From positions 1-26,620 of IMG/VR virus record IMGVR_UViG_3300027759_000368: a stretch of 26,620 nucleotides of DNA; one strand, given 5' to 3'. The notes under the pieces are model-generated. The model saw nothing but the letters and a program-made list of their open reading frames with translations. It had not been told where the DNA came from and made no database searches. This DNA comes from a virus. Positions 6,586-11,901 of this stretch are shown here, one piece after another; the stretch's first letter is position 1, and every line of letters begins with the position of its first letter. A program made the position numbers and the translations under genes.

Positions 6586-6866
6586 GGAGGATTCAGTTGT
6601 ACCTCCATGACCCAGTCAATTACTATCTGTAATCTCAGCCAACGACTCGTTCCTGGTTAAGAGGAGTACCACTCCCCGAGTCTACCTTATCCCCACTGAC
6701 GAGGGGATTATTCAGTCACACTTCTTACAGCCTCCGTCGAGGCTGATATACGATGAATGTAATGGCTACTGAGGTGTCGTCTCGCTACAGACGGTAATTT
6801 CGCTCTTTACGTTCCTATCCTCCCCCAATCGCTTGGTCGCCACAGGAACTTCCATTACATTCAAAC
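6586..6866 (-). ncRNA. Structured RNA region 1, downstream of tRNA-Asn
   Basis: About 280 bases with no convincing reading frame but unusually many perfect inverted repeats. A 12-bp helix (6852-6863 with 6754-6765) closes a domain holding four hairpins: 6844-6849/6811-6816, with 6833-6836/6825-6828 inside it capped by a GCGA tetraloop; 6807-6810/6794-6797; and 6789-6793/6778-6782. Then come 6739-6745/6728-6734 (7 bp), 6703-6708/6689-6694, 6677-6682/6644-6649 enclosing 6671-6675/6663-6667, and 6602-6606/6586-6590. The 12-bp helix overlaps the encoded CCA of the tRNA by no base. It is probably a structured RNA made with the tRNA transcript. I do not recognise a known family. Confidence 0.6.
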
Positions 6867-6941
6867 TGGCTCCCTAAGAAGGATTCGAACCTCCGACCAA
6901 TTGATTAACAGTCAACTGCGCTACCGCTGCGCCATTAGGGA
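6867..6941 (-). tRNA. tRNA-Asn(GTT)
   Basis: Cloverleaf with TCCCTAA/TTAGGGA acceptor, GTTAATC in the anticodon arm (anticodon GTT), a GTTCGAATC T-loop and encoded CCA. It is the last tRNA of the cluster. Confidence 0.92.
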
Positions 6942-6948
6942 ATAAACT

Positions 6949-7140
6949 TTACTTTAACTCTTTTAATTCGGTTTTGATATACAACTGAGCCGCATTCATG
7001 ATGGTGCGAATCGCTGCCTTCTCAGCAGGAGTTGCACCTATCCCTTGAACGAAAAGATTGACATTAATCGATTGTTCACCTGGACCATCATCCTCATCGA
7101 GGACATGTTCGCTAATGTGCATTTCAACTTTCTTAATCAT
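6949..7140 (-). CDS. Small protein of unknown function (63 aa)
   Basis: Starts at the ATG at 7140 with AGGA upstream. The product (MIKKVEMHISEHVLDEDDGP...) has an acidic middle and a C-terminal amphipathic helix (AEKAAIRTIMNAAQLYIKTE). No family recognised. It ends seven bases before tRNA-Asn and may share its transcript. A TATAAATA element lies ten bases before the start. Confidence 0.6.
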   Translation of the reverse strand: MIKKVEMHISEHVLDEDDGPGEQSINVNLFVQGIGATPAEKAAIRTIMNAAQLYIKTELKELK

Positions 7141-7150
7141 AGTATAATCC

Positions 7151-7158
7151 TATTTATA
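7151..7158 (-). promoter_or_regulatory. T4-type late promoter element TATAAATA
   Basis: An exact TATAAATA on the minus strand, ten bases before the ATG of the 6949-7140 gene and overlapping the end of the preceding gene. It could give late expression of that gene, tRNA-Asn and structured RNA 1. The implied leader is very short. Confidence 0.4.
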
Positions 7159-7405
7159 TGCTGTTGCTATCTTTATTCATTGACATCTGATCAAGCACTC
7201 GCTGTTCTTCTTTCAAATGAGCAAGCTTTTGTTCAGGAGTTTCAATCTTCTTTGCGTTATGCTGATTGCGTTCTTCGTCAGTCATCTTGTTTGTCATATC
7301 AAGAATGATATTAAACAACCGATTAAACTCAGAAGAATTAGGAAAGTAGCGTTGAACTGATGCGAAGCGATTTTCAGCCATAGTCAAATAATCAGAATTA
7401 GTCAT
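7154..7405 (-). CDS. Protein of unknown function (83 aa)
   Basis: The start at 7405 (MTNSDYLTMAENRFASVQ) is chosen because GGAG lies nine bases upstream; two earlier in-frame ATGs fall inside that ribosome site. The protein is almost wholly helical with a charged coiled region (PEQKLAHLKEEQRVLDQM) at the end. No family recognised. It is the first gene after promoter P2. Confidence 0.6.
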   Translation of the reverse strand: MTNSDYLTMAENRFASVQRYFPNSSEFNRLFNIILDMTNKMTDEERNQHNAKKIETPEQKLAHLKEEQRVLDQMSMNKDSNSI

Positions 7406-7435
7406 TATAATCTCCATCTCCATTTCTTATTATTC

Positions 7436-7464
7436 AATCTACAGCAGTTTACATAATTTGTACA
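7436..7464 (-). promoter_or_regulatory. Promoter P2 (TGTACA, 17 bp, TAGATT)
   Basis: TGTACA at 7464-7459 and TAGATT at 7441-7436, spaced 17 bases, preceded by GCGTTTTTTAG. It lies in the gap between tRNA-Arg(ACG) and the 7154-7405 gene, whose start is 30 bases further on. Confidence 0.7.
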
Positions 7465-7492
7465 CTAAAAAACGCATGCAGTTAAAAATAAA

Positions 7493-7569
7493 TGGTGCCC
7501 TCGGTAGGATTCGAGCCTACAACCGTTTGATTCGTAATCAAGTGCTCTATCCAGTTGAGCTACGAGGGC
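7493..7569 (-). tRNA. tRNA-Arg(ACG)
   Basis: Acceptor GCCCTCG/CGAGGGC, anticodon loop TTACGAA (anticodon ACG, which normally needs A34-to-inosine editing), standard T-loop, CCA encoded. Confidence 0.92.
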
Positions 7570-7574
7570 AAATT

Positions 7575-7649
7575 TGGTACCGGATGACGGGATTGAACCG
7601 CCGACCCTCTCGGTGTAAACGAGACGCTCTACCGCTGAGCTAATCCGGC
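7575..7649 (-). tRNA. tRNA-Val(TAC)
   Basis: Acceptor GCCGGAT/ATCCGGT, anticodon stem TCTCG/CGAGA with loop TTTACAC (anticodon TAC), T-loop GTTCAATCC, CCA encoded. Confidence 0.92.
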
Positions 7650-7656
7650 ATTAAAC

Positions 7657-7733
7657 TGGTACCCGTGGAGGGACTCGAACCCCCAACATCCTGGACCTAA
7701 ACCAGGCGCCTCTTCCAATTGGACTACACGGGC
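7657..7733 (-). tRNA. tRNA with Leu anticodon TAG, short variable loop
   Basis: Anticodon stem CCTGG/CCAGG with loop TTTAGGT gives anticodon TAG (reads CUA). The variable loop is only five bases (ATGTT), unlike the long arm of normal bacterial tRNA-Leu. Other features are G1-U72, A73 and a C13-A22 mismatch, all shared with the TAA tRNA at 9271. CCA encoded. Confidence 0.82.
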
Positions 7734-7734
7734 A

Positions 7735-7810
7735 TGGTGCCTTCGGAGGGAATCGAACCCCCGACACGTGGTTCTTCAAACCACTGCTCTACCAACTGAG
7801 CTACAAAGGC
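7735..7810 (-). tRNA. tRNA-Phe(GAA)
   Basis: Anticodon stem GTGGT/ACCAC with loop TTGAAGA (anticodon GAA), acceptor GCCTTTG/CGAAGGC, CCA encoded. Confidence 0.92.
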
Positions 7811-7947
7811 GAGTGGCTTCCTAAGTGTGCCTTGATACATTACGTCCGGACGCTGTATCTTCCCAGATAGTTAGTTACTTTTCGAACAGTAACGCTATCA
7901 CTTTCGCTATGTGGTTACCCACGGGGTTCAGCAAAGGAAGCCTAGAT
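7811..7947 (-). ncRNA. Structured RNA region 2 between tRNA-Ala and tRNA-Phe
   Basis: A 137-base gap with no credible gene, closed by a perfect 8-bp helix (7935-7942 with 7815-7822). Inside are 7919-7922/7911-7914 (loop of four), a long interrupted stem 7895-7899/7866-7870 continuing into 7888-7893/7874-7879, and 7854-7859/7834-7839 around a CGTCCGGACG palindrome. This is a compact multi-arm fold that could be a small RNA released by tRNA processing. No known family recognised. Confidence 0.55.
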
Positions 7948-8023
7948 TGGTGGAGGATAGCGGGATCGAACCGCTCACCTTCTGAATGCAAATCAGACGC
8001 TCTACCAAATGAGCTAATCCCCC
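7948..8023 (-). tRNA. tRNA-Ala(TGC)
   Basis: Anticodon stem TCTGA/TCAGA with loop TTTGCAT (anticodon TGC), acceptor GGGGGAT/ATCCTCC, CCA encoded. Confidence 0.92.
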
Positions 8024-8029
8024 AATCTT

Positions 8030-8104
8030 TGGTGACACAGGATGGATTCGAACCATCGACGGATGGCGTATGAGACCATTGCTCTACCACTGAGCTACTG
8101 TGCC
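8030..8104 (-). tRNA. tRNA-Met(CAT), elongator-like
   Basis: Anticodon loop CTCATAC (anticodon CAT), acceptor GGCACAG/CTGTGTC, CCA encoded. Its paired first base pair argues against an initiator. A lysidine-modified Ile(CAT) cannot be excluded from sequence alone. Confidence 0.85.
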
Positions 8105-8111
8105 GTTATTC

Positions 8112-8185
8112 TGGTGCGGACGGAGAGAATCGAACTCTCAACTACTGGGTGGAAGCCAATCACGTTACCACTACGCCACGCCCGC
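8112..8185 (-). tRNA. tRNA-Gly(TCC)
   Basis: Anticodon loop CTTCCAC (anticodon TCC), acceptor GCGGGCG/CGTCCGC, short D-loop typical of Gly, CCA encoded. Confidence 0.92.
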
Positions 8186-8192
8186 TTTATTC

Positions 8193-8268
<76 letters not shown>

Positions 8269-8273
8269 AATAA

Positions 8274-8351
8274 TGGTCGGGAATGTAGGATTCGAACCTA
8301 CGACCTCCTGCTCCCAAAGCAGGCGCGCTGACCAGACTGTGCTAATCCCCG
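8274..8351 (-). tRNA. tRNA-Pro(TGG)
   Basis: Acceptor CGGGGAT/ATTCCCG, anticodon stem CCTGC/GCAGG with loop TTTGGGA (anticodon TGG), CCA encoded. Confidence 0.92.
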
Positions 8352-8376
8352 TTATATGCTATCTATATATACAAAT

Positions 8377-8450
8377 TGGATGCCCTCCTAGGGCTCGAAC
8401 CTAGATTGACGGAGTCAAAGTCCGCTCTCTTACCATTAGAGGAAAGGGCA
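8377..8450 (-). tRNA. tRNA-Gln(TTG)
   Basis: Begins TGCCCTT, pairing with GAGGGCA. Anticodon loop CTTTGAC (anticodon TTG), CCA encoded. Confidence 0.9.
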
Positions 8451-8457
8451 TTACAAA

Positions 8458-8542
8458 TGGTGGGCCAGTGAGGTATCGATCCTCCCCCGCGAACGGATCA
8501 GATTTACAGTCTGACTGCCGGAGCCACCGGCTTTACCGACCC
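8458..8542 (-). tRNA. tRNA-Tyr(GTA)
   Basis: 85-base class II tRNA with a long variable arm, anticodon loop CTGTAAA (anticodon GTA), acceptor GGGTCGG/CTGGCCC, CCA encoded. Confidence 0.92.
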
Positions 8543-8673
8543 ATGAATAGCTCCGGACACTTTCGCAGTCCGGCATCGGTTAGCTATTTAACGGTCTCTC
8601 ATTAAGTGCTGCAGCATGAGAGAGAATCATTCACTAACACCCTAGTCTGTTTCAACCGTAAAGGGCGCGTTTA
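8543..8673 (-). ncRNA. Structured RNA region 3 between tRNA-Lys(CTT) and tRNA-Tyr
   Basis: A 131-base gap with two stacked domains. One is 8655-8659/8591-8595 enclosing the 8-bp hairpin 8616-8623/8595-8602 (TCTCTCAT with ATGAGAGA; base 8595 can belong to only one of the two helices). The other is 8582-8588/8546-8552 (7 bp) enclosing 8568-8573/8553-8558 (CCGGAC with GTCCGG). No open frame of note. The pairing is too regular for spacer, and I do not recognise a family. Confidence 0.55.
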
Positions 8674-8749
8674 TGGTAGACCATGTAGGGCTCGAACCTA
8701 CGACCTAAGGATTAAGAGTCCCGCGCTCTACCAACTGAGCTAATGGTCC
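8674..8749 (-). tRNA. tRNA-Lys(CTT)
   Basis: Anticodon loop CTCTTAA (anticodon CTT), acceptor GGACCAT/ATGGTCT, CCA encoded. The outer anticodon stem has one mismatch. Confidence 0.88.
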
Positions 8750-8755
8750 ATAAAA

Positions 8756-8887
8756 TTAAAACTGATACATTACCCAATAGTACGCTACTGCACCACTAGA
8801 CCAAGTCACTTTACTACCTCTGTACTTTTTGTTTGGTACGAGAGGGGACTTTGGTAATGGGAGTAAAATCCAATCTTCGTATTTCAT
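8756..8887 (-). CDS. Small aromatic-rich protein (43 aa) inside the tRNA cluster
   Basis: A short frame from the ATG at 8887 with AAAGAG six bases upstream. The product begins MKYEDWILLPLPKSPLVPNK and ends GAVAYYWVMYQF. It fills the gap between the two lysine tRNAs exactly, with its stop six bases before tRNA-Lys(CTT). No family recognised, and short length limits certainty. Confidence 0.5.
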   Translation of the reverse strand: MKYEDWILLPLPKSPLVPNKKYRGSKVTWSSGAVAYYWVMYQF

Positions 8888-8904
8888 AATATACTCTTTC
8901 AAAT

Positions 8905-8980
8905 TGGTGAACGATCTGGGGCTCGAACCCAGGACACACAGGTTAAAAGCCCGTTGCTCTACCTACTGAGCTAATCGTCC
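8905..8980 (-). tRNA. tRNA-Lys(TTT)
   Basis: Anticodon stem ACGGG/CCTGT with loop CTTTTAA (anticodon TTT), acceptor GGACGAT/ATCGTTC, CCA encoded. Confidence 0.92.
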
Positions 8981-8989
8981 ATATTAAAC

Positions 8990-9187
8990 TTACAGATGCC
9001 GATGAGGATCGGAATCATATTCCGCCGGTGCACCTAGTACACGGCGATCGATATAATAACGATCGGGCATCGTCTCATCACGAAGATAAACACCCAAGGC
9101 ATCTACAGCTTCTTGTTCAGAAGCATAAACACCGAGAACATAATGCGCATCGTAATCCATCGCACCCATCAAAACAAATATTTCCAT
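8990..9187 (-). CDS. Small protein with an E-A-x-x-A repeat pattern (65 aa)
   Basis: The start at 9187 has AAAGGAAA seven bases upstream and follows promoter P3. The product reads MEIFVLMGAMDYDAHYVLGV, then YASEQEAVDALGVYL: a beta strand, a 'GVY-S-E-x-A' helix and another strand, like the small DUF7336-type domains of phages and bacteria. That resemblance is inferred from layout. It is followed by tRNA-Lys(TTT). Confidence 0.6.
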   Translation of the reverse strand: MEIFVLMGAMDYDAHYVLGVYASEQEAVDALGVYLRDETMPDRYYIDRRVLGAPAEYDSDPHRHL

Positions 9188-9212
9188 AACAATTTCCTTT
9201 AGCTTATTATTC

Positions 9213-9241
9213 ATACTACCAAAGATATGATAAAATGTACA
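9213..9241 (-). promoter_or_regulatory. Promoter P3 (TGTACA, 17 bp, TAGTAT)
   Basis: TGTACA at 9241-9236 and TAGTAT at 9218-9213 with 17 bases between, preceded by GCATTTTTTAG as in P2. It should drive the 8990-9187 gene and the tRNAs below it. Confidence 0.7.
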
Positions 9242-9270
9242 CTAAAAAATGCACGGTATGAAAAATAATT

Positions 9271-9348
9271 TGGTAGGGGTAGTGGGACTCGAACCCACAC
9301 TGTGCGAATTTTAAGTCCGCTGACTCTAACCAATTGGCCTATACCCCC
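9271..9348 (-). tRNA. tRNA with Leu anticodon TAA, short variable loop
   Basis: Anticodon stem GCGGA/TTCGC with loop CTTAAAA (anticodon TAA, reads UUA). The variable loop is five bases (ACAGT), so it is class I in shape. G1-U72, A73 and C13-A22 match the TAG tRNA at 7657. CCA encoded. Confidence 0.82.
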
Positions 9349-9353
9349 ATTGA

Positions 9354-9512
9354 TTACCAATCTGTGGTAATCTGAATTCCTTTACCACGATAATGCTGCC
9401 TCCAATAGAAGCATTCATCCATCATAGCATGACCGCTGTGGTTCTTATACTCAATCTTACGAAGAACCTTATTGGTTTTAGCATTGCGGATGGTGAGAGT
9501 GTAGTTGAGCAT
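9354..9512 (-). CDS. Small basic protein (52 aa) inside the tRNA cluster
   Basis: The ATG at 9512 follows AAAGGAAAC and promoter P4. The product starts MLNYTLTIRNAKTNKVLRKI, a likely two-strand start, then HSGHAMMDECFYWRQHYRGK and ends ITTDW. It is basic, and I do not recognise a family. Position, promoter and ribosome site support it well for its size. Confidence 0.65.
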   Translation of the reverse strand: MLNYTLTIRNAKTNKVLRKIEYKNHSGHAMMDECFYWRQHYRGKGIQITTDW

Positions 9513-9538
9513 TTTGTTTCCTTTCTGATTATAGATCC

Positions 9539-9567
9539 ATCTTAAACCAAAAAAGAATTAATGTACA
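9539..9567 (-). promoter_or_regulatory. Promoter P4 (TGTACA, 17 bp, TAAGAT)
   Basis: TGTACA at 9567-9562 and TAAGAT at 9544-9539. The -10 and the following 21 bases nearly repeat those of P1 and P11. It drives the 52-aa gene and tRNA-Leu(TAA). Confidence 0.7.
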
Positions 9568-9575
9568 CAACAAAA

Positions 9576-9651
9576 TGGGGTGATCGACGGGTATCGAGCC
9601 CGCAACTCCGGATTCACAATCCAGCATGTATCCATTAACACCTCGACCACC
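9576..9651 (-). tRNA. tRNA-His(GTG)
   Basis: Anticodon loop TTGTGAA (anticodon GTG), acceptor GTGGTCG/CGATCAC, with the extra G-1 facing C73 that marks histidine tRNA. CCA encoded. Confidence 0.92.
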
Positions 9652-9844
9652 ATAAACTGTCATCAGACCCCGCCGATTGCACGGCACCTCACGACACCTG
9701 CATACGCACATACCGTCTGATATTGCCCTAGTATTACCCTCAACTCGAAGTGGAACAGTCCCCGCTGCTTTGTATTACTGTTTGCTCGATGGGGTTACAT
9801 GAGGTCGGCCTCATCTCTTTTCTATGCAAACAAACCACATAATT
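9652..9844 (-). ncRNA. Structured RNA region 4 between tRNA-Ser(GCT) and tRNA-His
   Basis: A 193-base gap. Helix 9826-9831/9780-9785 encloses the hairpin 9809-9814/9799-9804 (6 bp, CCGA loop). Helix 9777-9782/9754-9759 partly competes with the first. A 7-bp helix 9715-9721/9662-9668 closes a GC-rich domain just before tRNA-His. A 60-residue open frame crosses this gap and tRNA-His and is not credible. It may be another structured RNA from the tRNA transcript. Confidence 0.5.
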
Positions 9845-9933
9845 TGGCGGAACGTCAGGGAGTCGAACCCTGTCAACCCATTACAGGTTGTACGCATTAG
9901 CAGTGCGTTGCATTACCGTCCTGCCCACGTTCC
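9845..9933 (-). tRNA. tRNA-Ser(GCT)
   Basis: 89-base class II tRNA, anticodon stem CGCA/TGCG with loop CTGCTAA (anticodon GCT), long variable arm, G73, CCA encoded. Confidence 0.92.
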
Positions 9934-9940
9934 TAAAACT

Positions 9941-10015
9941 TGGTAGCCCGAACGGGTTTCGATCCCGCTTCTCCGCCTTGAAAGGGCGGTGTCCTAGCCA
10001 CTAGACGACCGGGCC
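9941..10015 (-). tRNA. tRNA-Glu(TTC)
   Basis: Anticodon stem CCGCC/GGCGG with loop CTTTCAA (anticodon TTC), acceptor GGCCCGG with TCGGGCT (G-U at both ends), CCA encoded. Confidence 0.92.
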
Positions 10016-10016
10016 A

Positions 10017-10091
10017 TGGAGCGGAAGAGCGGATTCGAACCGCCGACCATCTCGTTGGCAACGAGAAGCTCTACCACTGAGCTACTTCCGC
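10017..10091 (-). tRNA. tRNA-Gly(GCC)
   Basis: Anticodon stem TCTCG/CGAGA with loop TTGCCAA (anticodon GCC), acceptor GCGGAAG/CTTCCGC, CCA encoded. Confidence 0.92.
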
Positions 10092-10099
10092 ATTAAAAT

Positions 10100-10185
10100 T
10101 GGAGGAGGGTGATGGCATCGAACCATTTACCTTTCGGTAACTACAGTTTTCAAGACTGTGTGAGGAGCCAACCTCAGCACCCTCC
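10100..10185 (-). tRNA. tRNA-Ser(TGA)
   Basis: 86-base class II tRNA, anticodon loop CTTGAAA (anticodon TGA), long variable arm TTACC-GAAA-GGTAA, acceptor GGAGGGT/ACCCTCC, CCA encoded. Confidence 0.92.
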
Positions 10186-10187
10186 AT

Positions 10188-10263
10188 TGGTGCGTCTAGT
10201 AGGCTCCGACCCTACGACCTCACCCTTATCAGGGGTGTGCTCTACCAACTGAGCTATAGACGC
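10188..10263 (-). tRNA. tRNA-Ile(GAT) with unusual T-loop
   Basis: Anticodon stem CACCC/GGGTG with loop CTGATAA (anticodon GAT), acceptor GCGTCTA/TAGACGC, CCA encoded. The T-loop is GTCGGAG: both T54 and A58, normally a fixed pair, are G. Confidence 0.88.
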
Positions 10264-10287
10264 GAACAACAATGAGAAAGAACAAAC

Positions 10288-10361
10288 TGGCGAAGGTGCA
10301 CGGTAACGCTCCGTGTTCTTCAGTTTTGGAGACTGACGCATCACTTTAATGCTTCACCGAC
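10288..10361 (-). tRNA. tRNA-Trp(CCA)-like, divergent
   Basis: A 74-base element with a good anticodon arm (TCAGT/ACTGA, loop CTCCAAA, anticodon CCA), D-stem GCAT/ATGC and T-stem CACGG/CCGTG, ending in CCA. The D-loop (TAAAGTG) lacks GG, the T-loop is AGCGTTA instead of TTCGAnY, and the acceptor stem has two mismatches. It is either a highly unusual tRNA-Trp or a decaying copy. Confidence 0.6.
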
Positions 10362-10366
10362 ATAAC

Positions 10367-10443
10367 TGGCGATCTAGAAGGGACTTGAACCCTCGACCTC
10401 TCGCGTGACAGGCGAGTGCTCTAACCAGCTGAGCTACTAGACC
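10367..10443 (-). tRNA. tRNA-Asp(GTC)
   Basis: Anticodon stem CTCGC/GCGAG with loop CTGTCAC (anticodon GTC), acceptor GGTCTAG/CTAGATC, G73, CCA encoded. First tRNA after promoter P5. Confidence 0.92.
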
Positions 10444-10453
10444 AATGAACTCT

Positions 10454-10461
10454 TATTTATA
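10454..10461 (-). promoter_or_regulatory. T4-type late promoter element TATAAATA
   Basis: TATAAATA on the minus strand, ten bases before the mature 5' end of tRNA-Asp, just downstream of P5. If active, tRNAs would also be made late in infection. Confidence 0.4.
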
Positions 10462-10463
10462 CC

Positions 10464-10492
10464 CTTCTATACGATTCACGCTTAATTGTACA
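10464..10492 (-). promoter_or_regulatory. Promoter P5 (TGTACA, 17 bp, TAGAAG)
   Basis: TGTACA at 10492-10487 and TAGAAG at 10469-10464, between the RNase H-like gene and tRNA-Asp. It appears to serve the tRNA run from Asp to His. The last -10 base departs from TAnnnT. Confidence 0.6.
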
Positions 10493-10501
10493 TGTTTATT
10501 T

Positions 10502-10945
10502 TCAATTTAAATGACGTACAGCGTGATCAGCAGCATGAGTAGCAGCAAAAGCAGAAGGCTTGATCTTCGCGTCGAGGCCAAGAGAACCTTTCACCCAACC
10601 AAGTGCTTCCTTGACGGCAACACTCGACTTGTGCTTTGGATCAGAATTGATGTCAAGATGGATCTCCAAGTGGCGATCACCAATCACATCAATGATTTCA
10701 GTGGCAGTCGTAACAGCATGTTGGACCTCAGTCAGCAGACGCTGTTTCAGGTTACCATAGTCAGGCATATCAATCGATTCGTGGAAGAGGCGACAGCCTT
10801 TCTTCGAATCCATATGGACAATCACGACAGTACTGTACTTCGCATACCACTGCTTATTCTTTCGAAAACGAATTGAGTCACAACCAATGTAGACTGATGA
10901 ACTCTGACTCGAATCTAGGATTGCTTGCTTTGCTTCTTCAATCAT
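10502..10945 (-). CDS. YkuK/DUF458-type RNase H-like protein
   Basis: A 147-residue protein matching the YkuK (DUF458) family, which has an RNase H fold: VYIGCDSIRFRKN holds the first acidic residue, YSTVVIVH follows, then HLEIHLDINSDPKHKSS and a C-terminal KPSAFAATHAADHAVR. The D, D and late H/D positions are where RNase H enzymes hold metal ions. It sits between two groups of tRNA genes, so a role in RNA or DNA processing is plausible but unproven. Length matches the family. Confidence 0.8.
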   Translation of the reverse strand: MIEEAKQAILDSSQSSSVYIGCDSIRFRKNKQWYAKYSTVVIVHMDSKKGCRLFHESIDMPDYGNLKQRLLTEVQHAVTTATEIIDVIGDRHLEIHLDINSDPKHKSSVAVKEALGWVKGSLGLDAKIKPSAFAATHAADHAVRHLN

Positions 10946-10961
10946 ATTACGTACTCAAAAA

Positions 10962-11039
10962 TGGAGTCACGGGCGGGATTCGAACCCGCGGCTTTCAGGT
11001 TTTGCAGACCTGTGCATTGGACCACTCTGCCACCGTGAC
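10962..11039 (-). tRNA. tRNA-Cys(GCA)
   Basis: Anticodon stem CAGGT/ACCTG with loop CTGCAAA (anticodon GCA), acceptor GTCACGG/CCGTGAC, CCA encoded. Confidence 0.92.
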
Positions 11040-11040
11040 G

Positions 11041-11118
11041 TGGTACTCCCGAAGGGATTCGAACCCCTAACCAAACCGTTATGAGCGGTCGGCTCTAACC
11101 AATTGAGCTACAGGAGTA
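11041..11118 (-). tRNA. tRNA-Met/Ile2(CAT)
   Basis: Anticodon loop CTCATAA (anticodon CAT), acceptor TACTCCT/GGGAGTA, CCA encoded. The loop suits both elongator Met and lysidine-modified Ile tRNA, so identity is open; a T1-A72 first pair is unusual. Confidence 0.82.
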
Positions 11119-11195
11119 TGGTGCGCCGTGCAGGACTCGAACCTGCTACCTCAAGTTTAGAAGACTCGCGCTCTATCCAGGTGAGCTAACGGCGC
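11119..11195 (-). tRNA. tRNA-Arg(TCT)
   Basis: Anticodon stem CGAGT/ACTTG with loop CTTCTAA (anticodon TCT), acceptor GCGCCGT/ACGGCGC, CCA encoded. It is the first tRNA in transcription order. Confidence 0.92.
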
Positions 11196-11202
11196 ATTAA
11201 CT

Positions 11203-11376
11203 TTAGGCAATACGACCTATTCGATGAAGAAGATTGGCCACTTGCATTAGCTCTGGAGACGAAGCACGTTCGCTCTCTTCTGTACTCACAAGCATATCTT
11301 TATAATAACGAAGAGCCCGCTTCAGCAAATCCATATCTGCTGGTGCAAACGTTCCACCTTTTGCTTCATTTGGCAT
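11203..11376 (-). CDS. Small helical protein (57 aa)
   Basis: The ATG at 11376 shares a base with the upstream stop (TAATG) and has GGAG upstream. The product reads MPNEAKGGTFAPADMDLLKR then two helices ending LLHRIGRIA. No family recognised. It ends seven bases before tRNA-Arg(TCT), so tRNA and mRNA are probably co-transcribed. Confidence 0.6.
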   Translation of the reverse strand: MPNEAKGGTFAPADMDLLKRALRYYKDMLVSTEESERASSPELMQVANLLHRIGRIA

Positions 11377-11537
11377 TACTTCGACTCCAATAACCAATTG
11401 TTGGCGGTATCCATCCAATCGAGTGCTTCGACAGGAAGAGATTCGCCTCTACGTTTTGCGTTAAGAAGATCACAGAATGTATCTTCTACTGCTTTCGGAT
11501 TTTCCATCGTAGGAAATGCAAAAAGTTCGACGTTCAT
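11376..11537 (-). CDS. Small acidic protein (53 aa)
   Basis: A short frame from the ATG at 11537 with GGAG eight bases upstream. The product starts MNVELFAFPTMENPKAVEDT and ends DWMDTANNWLLESK. Its stop overlaps the next start by one base, a strong sign of a real coupled gene. No family recognised. Confidence 0.6.
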   Translation of the reverse strand: MNVELFAFPTMENPKAVEDTFCDLLNAKRRGESLPVEALDWMDTANNWLLESK

Positions 11538-11567
11538 AAAATAATCTCCTAATCATATATATTCAAT

Positions 11568-11873
11568 TTATCGCGCGGTATAGTCGTAAACAGTAAAATG
11601 AGTCGCGTCGGCAATCAGACAATCTTGCATCGCGCGATGATACGAGCGAGTATAAGTAGTCTTATCTGGACGAGACATTTCGCGGCCGACAGAAACGGTG
11701 CGAGGTCCACGATAACGAATACGGATAGTCGTATCGGTAGCACGATAGGCGGCACGGACTTCTTCGAGTTTTTCGATCGGAATCCAATAGGCTAGAACAG
11801 GGTAATAGCTATCGGCAAGGCCTTCGGCAGGCGCAGCGAATGTCGTTTCGATTTGTTCAACGGTAAGAGTCAT
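11568..11873 (-). CDS. Protein of unknown function (101 aa)
   Basis: The start at 11873 (MTLTVEQIETTFAAP) follows AAAGGAAA and promoter P6. The protein has a YYPVLAYWIPIEKLEEVRAA region, then a basic stretch TIRIRYRGPRTVSVGRE that could bind nucleic acid, then a Cys-containing end. It is richer in G+C than its neighbours. I do not recognise a family. Confidence 0.65.
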   Translation of the reverse strand: MTLTVEQIETTFAAPAEGLADSYYPVLAYWIPIEKLEEVRAAYRATDTTIRIRYRGPRTVSVGREMSRPDKTTYTRSYHRAMQDCLIADATHFTVYDYTAR

Positions 11874-11901
11874 TATATATTTCCTTTCAACTGATAATAT
11901 C

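Noticed and set aside
9529-9711. 60-residue open frame on the minus strand
   Set aside because: It runs through tRNA-His and promoter P4, so it cannot be a normal gene.
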